This document shows positions 53,701 to 63,786 of a stretch of 64,000 nucleotides of DNA, piece by piece. Every line of letters starts with the position of its first letter. The stretch's first letter is position 1. A model generated the notes under the pieces. That model saw only the letters and a program-made list of their open reading frames with translations, was not told the origin of the DNA and searched no databases. Source of the stretch: Arion vulgaris (lineage: Eukaryota > Mollusca > Gastropoda > Stylommatophora > Arionidae); the NCBI GenBank assembly GCA_020796225.1, contig CM036771.1, positions 30,696,703 to 30,760,702 on the forward strand. Reading direction: 5' to 3'. The position numbers and the translations under genes were made by a program.

Positions 53701-56450
53701 TCACACAACCTTCAGTACGACAGATAAGCGAGTTAACAACTTGAGAATTGAGATCTCACACAACCTTCAGTACGACAGATAAGCGACTTAACAACTTGAC
53801 AATTGAGATCTCACACAACCTTCAGTACGACAGATAAGCGACTTAACAACTGACAATTGAGATCTCACAACCTTCAGTACGACAGATAAGCGACTTAACA
53901 ACTTGGCAATTGAGATCTCACAACCTTCAGTACGACAGATAAGCGACTTAACAACCTGGCAATTGAGATCTCACAACCTTCAGTACGACAGATAAGCGAC
54001 TTAACAACTTGGCAATTGAGATCTCACAACCTTCAGTACGACAGATAAGCGACTTAACAACTTGGCAATTGAGATCTCACACAACCTTCAGTACGACAGA
54101 TAAGCGACTTAACAACTTGACAATTGAGATCTCACAACCTTCAGTACGACAGATAAGCGACTTAACAACTTGACAATTGAGATCTCACAACCTTCAGTAC
54201 GACAGATAAGCGAGTTAACAACTTGGCAATTGAGATCTCACACAACCTTCAGTACGACAGATAAGCGACTTAACAACTTGACAATTGAGATCCCACAACC
54301 TTCAGTACGATAGATAAGCGACTTAACAACTTGACAATTGAGATCTCACACAACCTTCAGTACGACAGATAAACGACTTAACAACTTGACAATTGAGATC
54401 TCACAACCTTCAGTACGACAGATAAGCGACTTAACAACTTGACAATTGAGATCTCACACAACCTTCAGTACGACAGATAAGCAACTTAACAACTTGGCAA
54501 TTGAGATCTCACACAACCTTCAGTACAACAGATAAGCAACTTAACAACTTGACGTTTGAGATCTCCACAACCTTCAGTACGACAGATAAGCGACTTAACA
54601 ACTTGACAATTGAGATCTCACACAACCTTCAGTACGACAGATAAGCGACTTAACAACTTGACAATTGAGATCCCACAACCTTCAGTACGACAGATAAGCA
54701 ACTTAACAACTTGACAATTGAGATCTCACACAACCTTCAGTACGACAGATAAGCAACTTAACAACTTCTCACCATTGAGATCTCACACAACCTTCAGTAC
54801 GACAGATAAGCGAGTTAACAACTTGGCAATTGAGATCTCACACAACCTTCAGTACGACAGATAAGCGAGTTAACAACTTGACAATTGAGATCTCACACAA
54901 CCTTCAGTACGACAGATAAGCGACTTAACAACTTGACAATTGAGATCTCACACAACCTTCAGTACGACAGATAAGCGAGTTAACAACTTGACAGTTTGAG
55001 ATCTCTCACACCTTCAGTACGACAGATAAGCGACTTAACAACTTGACAATTGAGATCTCACAACCTTCAGTACGACAGATAAGCGACTTAACAACTTGGC
55101 AATTGAGATCTCACACAACCTTCAGTACGACAGATAAGCGAGTTAACAACTTGACAATTGAGATCTCACAACCTTCAGTACGACAGATAAGCGACTTAAC
55201 AACATGACAATTGAGATCTCACAACCTTCAGTACGACAGATAAGCGACTTAACAACTTGACAATTGAGATCTCACAATCTTCAGTACGACAGATAAGCGA
55301 CTTAACAACTTGGCAATTGAGATCTCACACAACCTTCAGTACGACAGATAAGCGACTTAACAACTTGACAATTGAGATCTCACAACCTTCAGTACGACAG
55401 ATAAGCGACTTAACAACTTGACAATTGAGATCTCACAACCTTCAGTACGACAGATAAGCGACTTAACAACTTGGGTTGAGATCTCACACAACCTTCAGTA
55501 CGACAGATAAGCGAGTTAACAACTTGACAATTGAGATCTCTCACAACCTTCAGTACGACAGATAAGCGACTTAACAACTTGACAATTGAGATCTCACACA
55601 ACCTTCAGTACGATAGATAAGCGACTTAACAACTTGACAATTGAGATCTCACAACCTTCAGTACGACAGATAAGCGACTTAACAACTGGCATGAGATCTC
55701 ACAACCTTCAGTACGACAGATAAGCGACTTAACAACTTGACAATTGAGATCTCACAACCTTCAGTACGACAGATAAGCGACTTAACAACTTGACAATTGA
55801 GATCTCACAACCTTCAGTATGACAGATAAGCGACTTAACAACTTGACAATTGAGATCTCACAACCTTCAGTACGACAGATAAGCGACTTAACAACTTGAC
55901 AATTGAGAACTCACAACCTTCAGTACGACAGATAAGCGACTTAATAACTTGACAATTGAGATCTCACAACCTTCAGTACGACAGATAAGCGACTTAACAA
56001 CTTGACAATTGAGATCTCACAACCTTCAGTACGACAGATAAGCGACTTAACAACTTGACAATTGAGATCTCACACAACCTTCAGTACGACAGATAAGCGA
56101 CTTAACAACTTGACAATTGAGATCTCACACAACCTTCAGTACGACAGATAAACGACTTAACAACTTGACAATTGAGATCTCACACAACCTTCAGTACGAC
56201 AGATAAGCGACTTAACAACTTCTCACCATTGAGATCTCACACACCTTCAGTACGACAGATAAACGACCTAACAACGGCAATTGAGATCTCACAACCTTCA
56301 GTACGACAGATAAGCGACTTAACAACTTGGCAATTGAGATCTCACAACCTTCAGTACGACAGATAAGCGAGTTAACAACTTGACAATTGAGATCTCACAA
56401 CCTTCAGTACGACAGATAAGCGAGTTAACAACTTGACAATTGAGATCTCA
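47690..56450. repeat. 8.7-kb array of 53-55-bp units from a SINE head
   Basis: About 160 units open AATTGAGATCTCACACAACC, continue TTCAGTACGACAGATAAGCG and end ACTTAACAACTTGAC; a 53-bp form has CACAACC for CACACAACC. Variants used as markers: GCGAG/GCGAC/GCAAC, TTGGC/TTGAC, GATAAACG, GTACAACAG, GTATGACAG, GATAGATAAG, CTTCTCACC. Read on the minus strand, each unit is the tRNA-like A-box region and spacer of SINE-1 without the B box. Segments about 50.3-52.5 kb and 54.3-56.4 kb repeat the same marker order. Short open frames inside are meaningless. Confidence 0.96.
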
Positions 56451-56885
56451 CAAATATCAACTAATGATACATGACTGCTTATACTGTAATTGAGATCTCA
56501 TAAATATCAACTAATGATACATGACTGCTTATGCTGTAATTGAGATCTACCAAATATCAACTAATGATACATGACTGCTTATGTTGCAATTGAGACCCTC
56601 AAATATCAACTAATGATACATGACTGCTTATGTTGCAATTGAGACCCTCAAATATCAACTAATGATACATGACTGCTTATGTTGCAATTGAGATCCCCAA
56701 ATATCAACTAATGATACATGACTGCTTATGTTGCAATTGAGACCCCCAAATATCAACTAATGATACATGACTGCTTATGTTGTAATTGAGACCCCCAAAT
56801 ATCAACTAATGATACATGACTGCTTATGCTGTAATTGAGACCCCCAAATATCAACTAATGATACATGACTGCTTATGCTGTAAAA
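56450..56885. repeat. 47-48-bp minisatellite, 9 copies
   Basis: Units open AAATATCAACTAATGATACA and continue TGACTGCTTATG(C/T)TG(T/C)AATTGAGA(T/C)C. The AATTGAGATCTCA piece at the junction and in the first two units is the start of the preceding 55-bp unit, so this array is a chimera of that unit with new sequence. Confidence 0.93.
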
Positions 56886-57453
56886 TTATTGTAAAAGTAG
56901 TGAGCAATATATGCTTCATCTTGAACAAAGTTATTGCTATACAGATTTTGATAAAACGTAGCCCATATGTAAAGATTGTAAAGTGTATACTTGAATAACA
57001 TTATGCAGTTTCATACAATGGTTTAACTATGAAAATTAGGAATACAGATTAAGAGATTGCATGGCATTAGTAAGAATATTATTGTAATAATTAAAACACC
57101 ATCAAATATATTACAAAATTGTTGCTTTCAAATTTACAAAGTAAAAATACAAAGAAAAAATTACAAATTAATGTGAAGGATGAGCCTTATGCATTCTTAA
57201 CCTCTTGTTTACCAACTACGTGAGGGTGAAGTAGTGGGTGTGCGTTTGCTGTATCCCAACTACGAGACGTTCACGTAGTAAACTCATCGGCAAAAGATGT
57301 GTAGTAAACGAGGAACCACTGCTACAATAGACTATCTATAGCATTGGGACATCTTCCCTTATATAAAACATTGTCATTGGTCAATTTTTCGCGCCGTACG
57401 CTAAAAGTTTGTTAATATCGGGTGCAATTGACGACGGAGTGGTAGTGACTAAT
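56886..57453. other. No gene; small inverted structure
   Basis: AT-rich to 57180. At 57196-57335, CCTCTTGTTTACCAACTACG is roughly complemented by ACGTAGTAAACTC and GTGTAGTAAACGAGGAACC, suggesting a small non-autonomous element. Nothing else recognisable. Confidence 0.35.
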
Positions 57454-58237
57454 ATGTCGGACAGTGAGTTATCACAATTTATCCGATTCGTCGGTGACTT
57501 CCATCCTTCGATCAAGTTTACCTCTTCCGTCTCTCTCTGACGTCGGTGGACTTCCTGGACATCATTGTCTCTATCGGTGTCTCCTCTCTTCGCAATACTG
57601 TGTTCTACAAAACCACTGATTCCACAGCTATCTTCTTTATACGCAATCCCACCCCAGGCTTGCGAAACTCTCTACCATTCTCTCAACTCCTACGTCTCCG
57701 ACGATTGTGCCATGACGACAACGATTTTCGTCATAATGCTCAAGAGATGCTCGACTTCTTTCAACGCCGTCTTTACCCCAAGGAGGTGAACCTACGTGAC
57801 CTTCTGGTTCGTAGTAAGCTTGCACCTCGGGCGGACATGTGAACTGTCCGTGCTCTAGGTCCCGTTGTTTCACCTGTCCTTACGTTTTTAAGGCCTCCAC
57901 CATTTCCTTTCCCAACACACCGTTCACTATCCGGCATGGCTTCTCCTCTGTCTCCCGCAACCTCATCTATGCCATTCTTTCTAAGCGCTGCGGAATCACG
58001 TACGTAGGGGAGACAGACGTACGCCTTGCTGACCGCTTCTCTCAGCACCTCCGGAATATCTCCAACAGCGCATCCATACCTGTGGCGGTCCACTTCAATG
58101 GTCCTATCCACCGATGTAGTCGAGATGTCTCGATTACCGGTCTGGTGCCGTGCTCCTCAGATGACCGCAGTCGGCTAGCGTTGGAATGTCGCCTGATCGT
58201 CCAACTCGGTGTGTTCGCACCGAAGGGATCAATATAA
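57454..58237 (+). pseudogene. Penelope-like element: RT tail and GIY-YIG endonuclease
   Basis: The first piece (57454-57540) ends LSQFIRFVGDFHPSIKFTSS, then shifts frame to MDFLDIIVSIGVSSLRNTVF, YKTTDSTAIFF, LPFSQLLRLRRLCHDD and FFQRRLYPKEV (57546-57842). This is the conserved region after the catalytic motifs of Penelope RTs. A second shift leads to a Cys-rich linker and the GIY-YIG nuclease (57839-58237): NLIYAIL, TYVGETDVRLADRFSQHL and LALECRLI. The motif is L-I-Y / Y-V-G with Arg, His and Glu retained. The element is 5' truncated and twice frameshifted. Confidence 0.88.
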
Positions 58238-58240
58238 AAC

Positions 58241-59014
58241 CAGCGCCGGATTAGCCTAGTAGCAGAAGTAGCAAATGCTACGGGCCCCGCGCTTCTAAGA
58301 GCCCGCCTATGTGACAGAGATGAAAAGGAAAGAAATAACCAAGATGTTATATCTAAAACACGCAAGCTGTTTGAATTTTTTAATGTCGTGTTTGATGGTG
58401 CTGAATCCAAAGAACTCGAAGCAGAAAATACAGAAGCCGCGTCTCACTGTGCAGTAGATGAAGGCGGTGCTATAGAAGAATCATCATTACCAATATTACC
58501 ATTTAGATCAGCAACTCTTCACGATTTAGTCACATTTTCCACAAGACAAACTGAAATCAAATGTACCGCAAGTCCTCCCAATTTAGCCATATCATCTTCA
58601 AGCCAAGAGAGGCAGAAAGCACAGCACATGCTTCCAATGTAGCAACATCTTCTACAAGCCAAAACACAACGAAAGTAAAATGTACTCCGACGATATTGGT
58701 GAATGGTCGAGCAACTTCAATCGAGATTATTGGATTGTGAAAGAAAGTAGCGAAGTGCAACATATGAACAGTGATTTCTTGTCTTAAAAAAAAAAAAAAA
58801 AAACTTACGATAAAGAAAACAATCCACGATTTTGTTGAAAGTCGTTTTTCACATACACCAACAAACAAAACTCACGTGAGAGATTGGTTGTGTTATACAG
58901 AAACAAGTTTACGACAAGTTTGTTTGTTAAAGTTGTGTTTTATTTTAATATCATAAAACCTAGTGCCCACGCTAAAATTTTCTACAGGCCCCGCGCTGGC
59001 TTAATCCGGCACTG
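58241..59014 (+). mobile_element. hAT transposon remnant, 774 bp
   Basis: The ends are CAGCGCCGGATTAGCCTAGT on the left and, inward on the right, CAGTGCCGGATTAAGCCAGC; both continue into GGGCC/GGCCCCGCGC. The flanking octamers TATAAAAC (58233-58240) and TATACAAC (59015-59022) match at 7 of 8. It lies just after the stop of the Penelope GIY-YIG frame. Sister of the remnant at 11125. Confidence 0.88.
58300..58642 (+). pseudogene. hAT transposase N-terminal fragment
   Basis: The frame (ARLCDRDEKERNNQDV, then LFEFFNVVFDGAESKELEAE, LPILPFRSATLHDLVTF and STRQTEIKCTASP) is charged and low-complexity, as in the linker before the zinc finger of TTF-type hAT transposases. No catalytic residues are present. 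Assignment rests mainly on the hAT ends around it. Confidence 0.45.
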
Positions 59015-59847
59015 TATACAACTACAGTACGCTTAGTGTTCTTTTTCTCTGCCCTTCCCACCCCACTCCAGGGAAACCCAAATTCCACCATCCCCCTTTT
59101 TTCTTATATTTAACGTCCCACCCCTCTTTGCGTCGTTCTTCTCCCCCCTATCTCCCCTTTGGTATCCCTGACCATTAGACTGTCATGTTTCGCTCTTTCA
59201 GCTAGAATGTGCACCTACGTAGCCGCTCTTGACACCGCTTTTCATACTCTGCATATTTGTACGGCTCCACTCTCATGCTTTTGGAAGTCATTAGTGACTA
59301 TAGCTCTAGCACTCTGACAATGGAGTCTGGAGTTGTCCGTTCCATGACCATTTATTATGCATATTGACATTGTAGGCCCTATGTCTCTTCAGTCCGACGT
59401 TTGTCGAGTTCCCACCACCATCACAGGTATGCTGCTTTACACGGTCTGGTGTCATGTTTCCTCTTGTCCCTACTCAGAAATTCTTATCATCCTTTTCCTC
59501 ACTTTTTTCTTCTGGTAAATACTTATGGGGTCGATTATTGTGGGGAAGGGGGACGCTATTTTCGTGTTGGCAAGGCTCCAATTACTTCTCCTGCACTGCT
59601 TCCCATATTAAGAGTTGCCTCCCCTGTTTAATCCTCACCCAGCATACACTTGCACCATCGTCTTTCCGTATCGGAGGTGGCCTGACACACCCGCCTCTGC
59701 TACCCGATGTGCTGATACCGCCACGTGTAGACTTTCAGTGTTTGCACGGTGTGCTCGAGAACAGGTGAGTATTTGACGCATCTATCTCTAGTCATCCTTC
59801 TCATTTAGATCTATGCTTTAGTTTAGATTCCTTGTCTGTATTTGTTC
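59015..59847. other. Penelope-like 3' untranslated region, C/T-rich
   Basis: About 830 bp of C/T-rich DNA between the hAT insertion and a Penelope-type terminal motif. Plus-strand frames (59401-59768) have no recognisable domain. Confidence 0.4.
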
Positions 59848-59877
59848 CTTTGATAAAGATCTACGACCGAAACGTTG
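59848..59877 (+). repeat. Penelope-type terminal motif
   Basis: CTTTGATAAAGATCTACGAC followed by CGAAACGTTG. It closes the 3' side of the Penelope-like copy that begins at 57454. CTTCCGATCTGATCTGATC at about 60000 is shared with 33820. Confidence 0.55.
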
Positions 59878-60207
59878 TTTTTTTCTGTTAATTTTATAAT
59901 TTTGTTATTCATTTTGCTTGGTTATGTGATACCATACATGTGTCTTTGTCCTTAAACGCTAATTTATTACGTATCACAGCAGCCTCCCCCGGTTTCTTCC
60001 GATCTGATCTGATCCGCTCTGACCAGACCATATTTGTAGGTTTCCGCACATCGTAGTAACTATTTAAGTGAACAGTAACCTGTATTCATTATCTTCGTGC
60101 GTGAATAAATGTAGTAACATGTTTATACAGCTTGTTATTTTAGTATCATGCAACACATTGCCACTGTAATTTGATCAAAGACAGACAGTATCGTTGATGT
60201 GATTATA

Positions 60208-60463
60208 CAGGGTGTTCAACTTAAAAGCAGCCCCAGTGATAAATAGAAATTTGCCAGGTACGCATTGCATCTCGTCTATTTACTATTTAAACCGGTTCTG
60301 ACTTGCTGATCCTACGTCACATTTGTTCATCCCCCTTCCCGCACTACAATTACACACCATCACACAACCTGACCTATACTACGTCATAACTGAACCTTCT
60401 CATGTCCATACATATATGCCAGATTAGTTCCATTCACAGGCTGCTTTTAAGTTGAACACCCTG
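60208..60463. mobile_element. Tc1/mariner-type MITE, 256 bp
   Basis: Perfect inverted ends of about 25 bp (CAGGGTGTTCAACTTAAAAG on each side) flanked by TA (60206-60207 and 60464-60465). It has no coding content. A diverged, inverted copy enters the right edge of the window at 63787. Confidence 0.9.
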
Positions 60464-60499
60464 TATTTAGCTGGTTTGCGATTACTGTATATACATTTT

Positions 60500-60750
60500 T
60501 CTGGTGCTGGAAAAATGGATCGTGCAAAAAGGGCATAAGATGAATTAAAATGCAGAATTAAAGGTTTAAATGATTATTCAATCGTAAAAAAACTTAAATA
60601 ATTAATTTTTAAATATATATTATTAATTTATTCTGTAAGGAGCCACGACCCTAGATCGCCTGAACGCCCCCAAATGCTTCCGAGCCCACTACGCCCCCTT
60701 AGAACTCTTCAGCGCCACAGGTGCGGTACTGCCCACTTTGGGAAACGCTG
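60500..60750. mobile_element. hAT-like MITE, right part
   Basis: GGGCATAAGATGAA, AAAATGCAGAATT, AATGATTATTC and the end CTGCCCACTTTGGGAAACGC/TG match the right part of the MITE at 4679-5095. The left end is missing. It forms the region just downstream of the SLC16-like stop codon. Confidence 0.65.
60627..60632 (-). promoter_or_regulatory. Possible polyadenylation signal of the SLC16-like gene
   Basis: AATAAA on the minus strand, about 145 bp downstream of the stop codon. It lies within MITE-derived sequence, so the gene may use a signal supplied by the transposon. Not proven without transcript data. Confidence 0.35.
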
Positions 60751-60774
60751 ATTAAGAGTAAAAAAAGACATTCA

Positions 60775-60944
60775 TCATACTGGAACTTTTGTCAGCTTGA
60801 TGTTTAGAGCTTTCTTCTCTTCCTTGGCATCAACATATCTCCGGGCACATGGCTCAAATAGAGGAGGTATAGATCCTATCAGTGCTAAAATACCACAGAC
60901 AACAAAGGAGTAATCCCATTTTGATGTGGCATCACGGATTCCAC
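60775..60944 (-). CDS. Last exon of a monocarboxylate-transporter-like (SLC16) gene
   Basis: On the minus strand a splice acceptor (TTTCTCTTGCAG) precedes 170 nt that encode GIRDATSKWDYSFVVCGILA, LIGSIPPLFEPCARR, a charged KEEKK stretch and TKVPV, ending at TGA (60775-60777). In SLC16 major-facilitator transporters, the segment before and in the last helix reads G.I.D.T..(Y/W)..SF...G, followed by a short cytosolic tail, which this matches. The exon starts in phase 1, so the first Gly codon is split with the previous exon, which would lie at higher coordinates and was not found. This is the only convincing host-gene exon in the window. Confidence 0.7.
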
Positions 60945-61440
60945 CTGCAAGAGAAACACATTCATCAAATTACAGTTTAAAAAAATATCAAGTATTTAAA
61001 AGCATATCAAATAAAATTCCAAACTGTTATTAATACAATATGTAAACCATTACAAATTAAATGGAATAAGACTACAACTATCACGTGATCCTCGCATTCC
61101 AATGTTTTTGTATATAGACTAATTCATTTTAAAAAACAACAAAACATACTAAACCAAAGCTATATTATGTTATCAATTAAGTTTAAAGCTAAGGAATATT
61201 AGTATTATTAATATTTTTCATCATTACATAACCAAAGCTATATTATGTTATAAATTAAGTTTAAAGCTAAGGAATATTAGTATTATTAATATTTTTCATC
61301 ATTACATAACCATGAACGCATAGAATTGAGTGAGCATGCAAAAAAAGCTAACAGTGTTATTTCAAAAATATGCAAAAATCAGCCCCCATTACACAGGAAT
61401 TTTCGATTTCCTGTCTGATCTAGTCGGCCTTATGCTGCCG
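60945..61440. other. Intron of the SLC16-like gene; 79-80-bp duplication
   Basis: Intronic on the inferred gene model. Bases about 61151-61311 are two tandem copies of CCAAAGCTATATTATGTTAT through TTTTTCATCATTACATAA. No other feature is recognisable. Confidence 0.6.
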
Positions 61441-61598
61441 GGGGTCACAGTTATCCCTACGTTTCCACCATGGCATCGTCTAAACTAAAATGTATGCTAT
61501 TTATTACATCTGTCTATCCTTAGATCAGATCCTGAGACCCGTTCTGTCTTCCCCAACTATCCTTTGGTGGCTTACAGACGGACAGAAGTCTTAAGGAT

Positions 61599-62063
61599 AT
61601 GTTGGTACACAGTCGCCTTAAGTCCAATATCCAGACTCATTTTGGCACTCTCCAGTGTGGCCGTCGGCGTTGCAACACGGGTGCTTATGTGATACAGACG
61701 CGTACTGTATCTTTTCCTTTAGGCACGTTTCTTATTGACGATGGGTTCACATGCGAGTCCCGTAATCTTATCTATACCATTATCTGTAAGCGGCGTAACA
61801 AGGCTTATATCGGCGAAACAGGCAAGAGGCTCAGTGACCGATTCGCCCAACACTTGTGCGACATACGTCAATGCTCTGTGACCCCTGTAGCCACCCATTT
61901 CAATGATACTGGCCATTTAGGAGCTCACGATGTCCAGGTCACAGCCATCCGATCATGTTCCTCGGATGATCGCAGTCGATTTGCTCTGGAGAATCGGTTG
62001 ATTTCTTTGTATGGTACCTTGCGACCACGCTGGCTCAACGTATTACATTCTTATGCTTCTTAG
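61599..62063 (+). pseudogene. Penelope-like GIY-YIG endonuclease, C-terminal domain
   Basis: A 154-codon uninterrupted frame. The residue 20-25 Cys pair (CGRRRC) is the linker motif of Penelope proteins. The nuclease follows: LIY at residues 57-59, YIG at 70-72, Arg81, His85 and Glu131, then an Asn. The domain nicks target DNA to prime reverse transcription. Only the C-terminal part of the protein is encoded here, so this is a truncated copy even though the domain itself is intact. Confidence 0.88.
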
Positions 62064-62297
62064 TACTTTCTCTTCCCATGCTTTGTAATCTATATGGGTA
62101 TATGTTGCATGTATTCAAGTTATATATTTACTAGATGTTTCATTGTTTCTTTTCCGTTCTATTTCTAGTTTTTATGTGTGTTTTTGTGTTACATTTATTT
62201 CGTTATTCGCTTTTATTCCAGATTTTCCTTAGATACGTTTGTATTTGGTCGTCCATTTGTGTTTCATTTTAATTTGTCACTCCTATTTGTTCGTTTG

Positions 62298-62331
62298 CTT
62301 GATAAAGGCCGTGTTGGTCGAAACGTTGCTG
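62298..62331 (+). ncRNA. Penelope terminal motif, hammerhead-like but degenerate
   Basis: CTTGATAAAGGCC, GTGTT, GGTCGAAACGTTGCTG. Many Penelope-like elements carry minimal hammerhead ribozymes (CUGAUGA, stem II, GAAA). Here the stem (GGCC/GGUC) and GAAAC are kept, but the CUGAUGA box reads UUGAUAA, changing two core bases, so self-cleavage is doubtful. Confidence 0.45.
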
Positions 62332-62400
62332 CATTTTGTCATTGTTTTTGTAATTTGTAAAACTACAGTACTTTGTAATTACGTGTTTTGCTATTTATTA

Positions 62401-63170
62401 GGAACTTGAGAAGCTGACCACACGAGAATACTAAAACTATTATTAATTAAGGCAAGAGAATCAAGTTCTGGATGACAAATTCAGAAAGAAAGATCTACCA
62501 GGGGATTGCTACTTTTACAACTTCATCATTATCTTTGAAAGAGAATATTGACATTTAGCCAATGTGAAAGTGAACCTCGATATTCATAAGCTATTAGCAA
62601 ATAACAAAACTGAAATAATAACATTATTATACATAAAGTTGATATGTTATCGATATTAGAAACATGATGGGGTTTCAGATATTGCCCCGGCATTGTTATT
62701 GTCAAGCTGATATTGGAACATATTTCTAGCACGGGGAAAGAGATTAGTACCGTTCCTGCAACCATTAATAGCTCTCTGAAATTCCGTTTACGAGCACAAT
62801 AATTGTGTCCTACTCTCAGGAATTACTTTGGAATGTTCAAAACGAGAGTTTCTGGTATGGATGAACGTCGTTTCTTTTTAGGATTCCAGCTTGTTGTTTT
62901 TACATGAATATTGGTGATGGACATGCTAGTTTTTGTTCCATGCGGCGACCCATTTTCAATTCACGATAAGGACCAGGATTTTTACTGTTTAGGCAAAAGG
63001 AAGAATCCTAACCTGACAGCTTCATGGCGAATGCACTAGCCATGCAGCCATTAAATTCCTGCAGGCTCTCGTCCCACCTGTCCTACACCGCACTAAAAAG
63101 TGGTACAACAGACAGTAACGATAGTTAACGACAACAGAACACAAAGCTGCTCTCAAAAGCTTCTATCGTC
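62401..63170. other. No gene seen
   Basis: Inferred intronic DNA. The minus-strand frame at 62529-62765 has no recognisable domain. No inverted ends or arrays were found before the 63-bp repeat. Confidence 0.4.
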
Positions 63171-63177
63171 AGGGTGC

Positions 63178-63635
63178 TGACATGTTTCTCAACGATATCC
63201 TTCTGAATCAGAACACGATACTTGAGGATAAATCATGTGATGACATGTTTCTCAACGATATCCTTCTGAATAAGAACACGATACTTGAGGATAAATCATG
63301 TGATGACATGTTTCTCAACGATATCCTTCTGAATAAGAACACGACACTTGAGGATAAATCATGTGATGACATGTTTCTCAACGATATCCTTCTGAATAAG
63401 AACACGATACTTGAGGATAAATCATTGATGACATTTTTCAACGATATCCTTTCTGAATAAGAACACGATACTTGAGGATAAATCAGTATGACATGTTTCT
63501 CAACGATATCCTTCTCGAATAAGAAACAACGAGCACTTTGAAGATAAATCATGTGATGACATGTTTCTCAACGATATCCTTCTGAATAATAACACGACAC
63601 TTGAGGATAAATCATGTGATGACATGTTATTCTAA
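63178..63635. repeat. 63-bp minisatellite, about 7 copies
   Basis: Units open GACATGTTTCTCAACGATAT, continue CCTTCTGAATAAGAACACGA and TACTTGAGGATAAATCATGT. As 63 is a multiple of three, the first four copies share open frames on both strands. Copies 5 and 6 carry several one-base indels. Confidence 0.95.
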
Positions 63636-63786
63636 AGAAACAATGGATACAATCTGTGATAGTTTTTTTAATTTCTGATTTCTCCGAGCATATGTGATTG
63701 AGTCAGGGCTCTAACCGAGAATTGTATATTGTTATTTTAGTGCAATACCTAGAGTTGCGGAAACTCCTATTCAGATAGAATATTCA

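Larger units (their letters stand above)
61500..62400 (+). mobile_element. Penelope-like element, 3' part
   Basis: A 5'-truncated copy: a short run of RT C-terminal coding sequence (VFPNYPLVAYRRTESLRDML), the GIY-YIG frame, a 230-bp 3' UTR, the terminal motif at 62298-62331 and the TGTAAAACTACAGTACTTTG block at 62354-62376. It lies in the inferred SLC16-like intron, antisense to the gene. Confidence 0.8.

Noticed and set aside
62529..62765. Possible upstream exon of the SLC16-like gene on the minus strand
   Set aside because: The 78-codon frame is hydrophobic in part but shows no transporter motif, and I saw no convincing acceptor/donor pair of suitable phase.
62960..63110. Minus-strand DRWDESLQEFNGCMASAFAM stretch followed by a GT that could be a splice donor
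   Set aside because: Too short and without family match or a good acceptor; more likely repeat-derived or chance.
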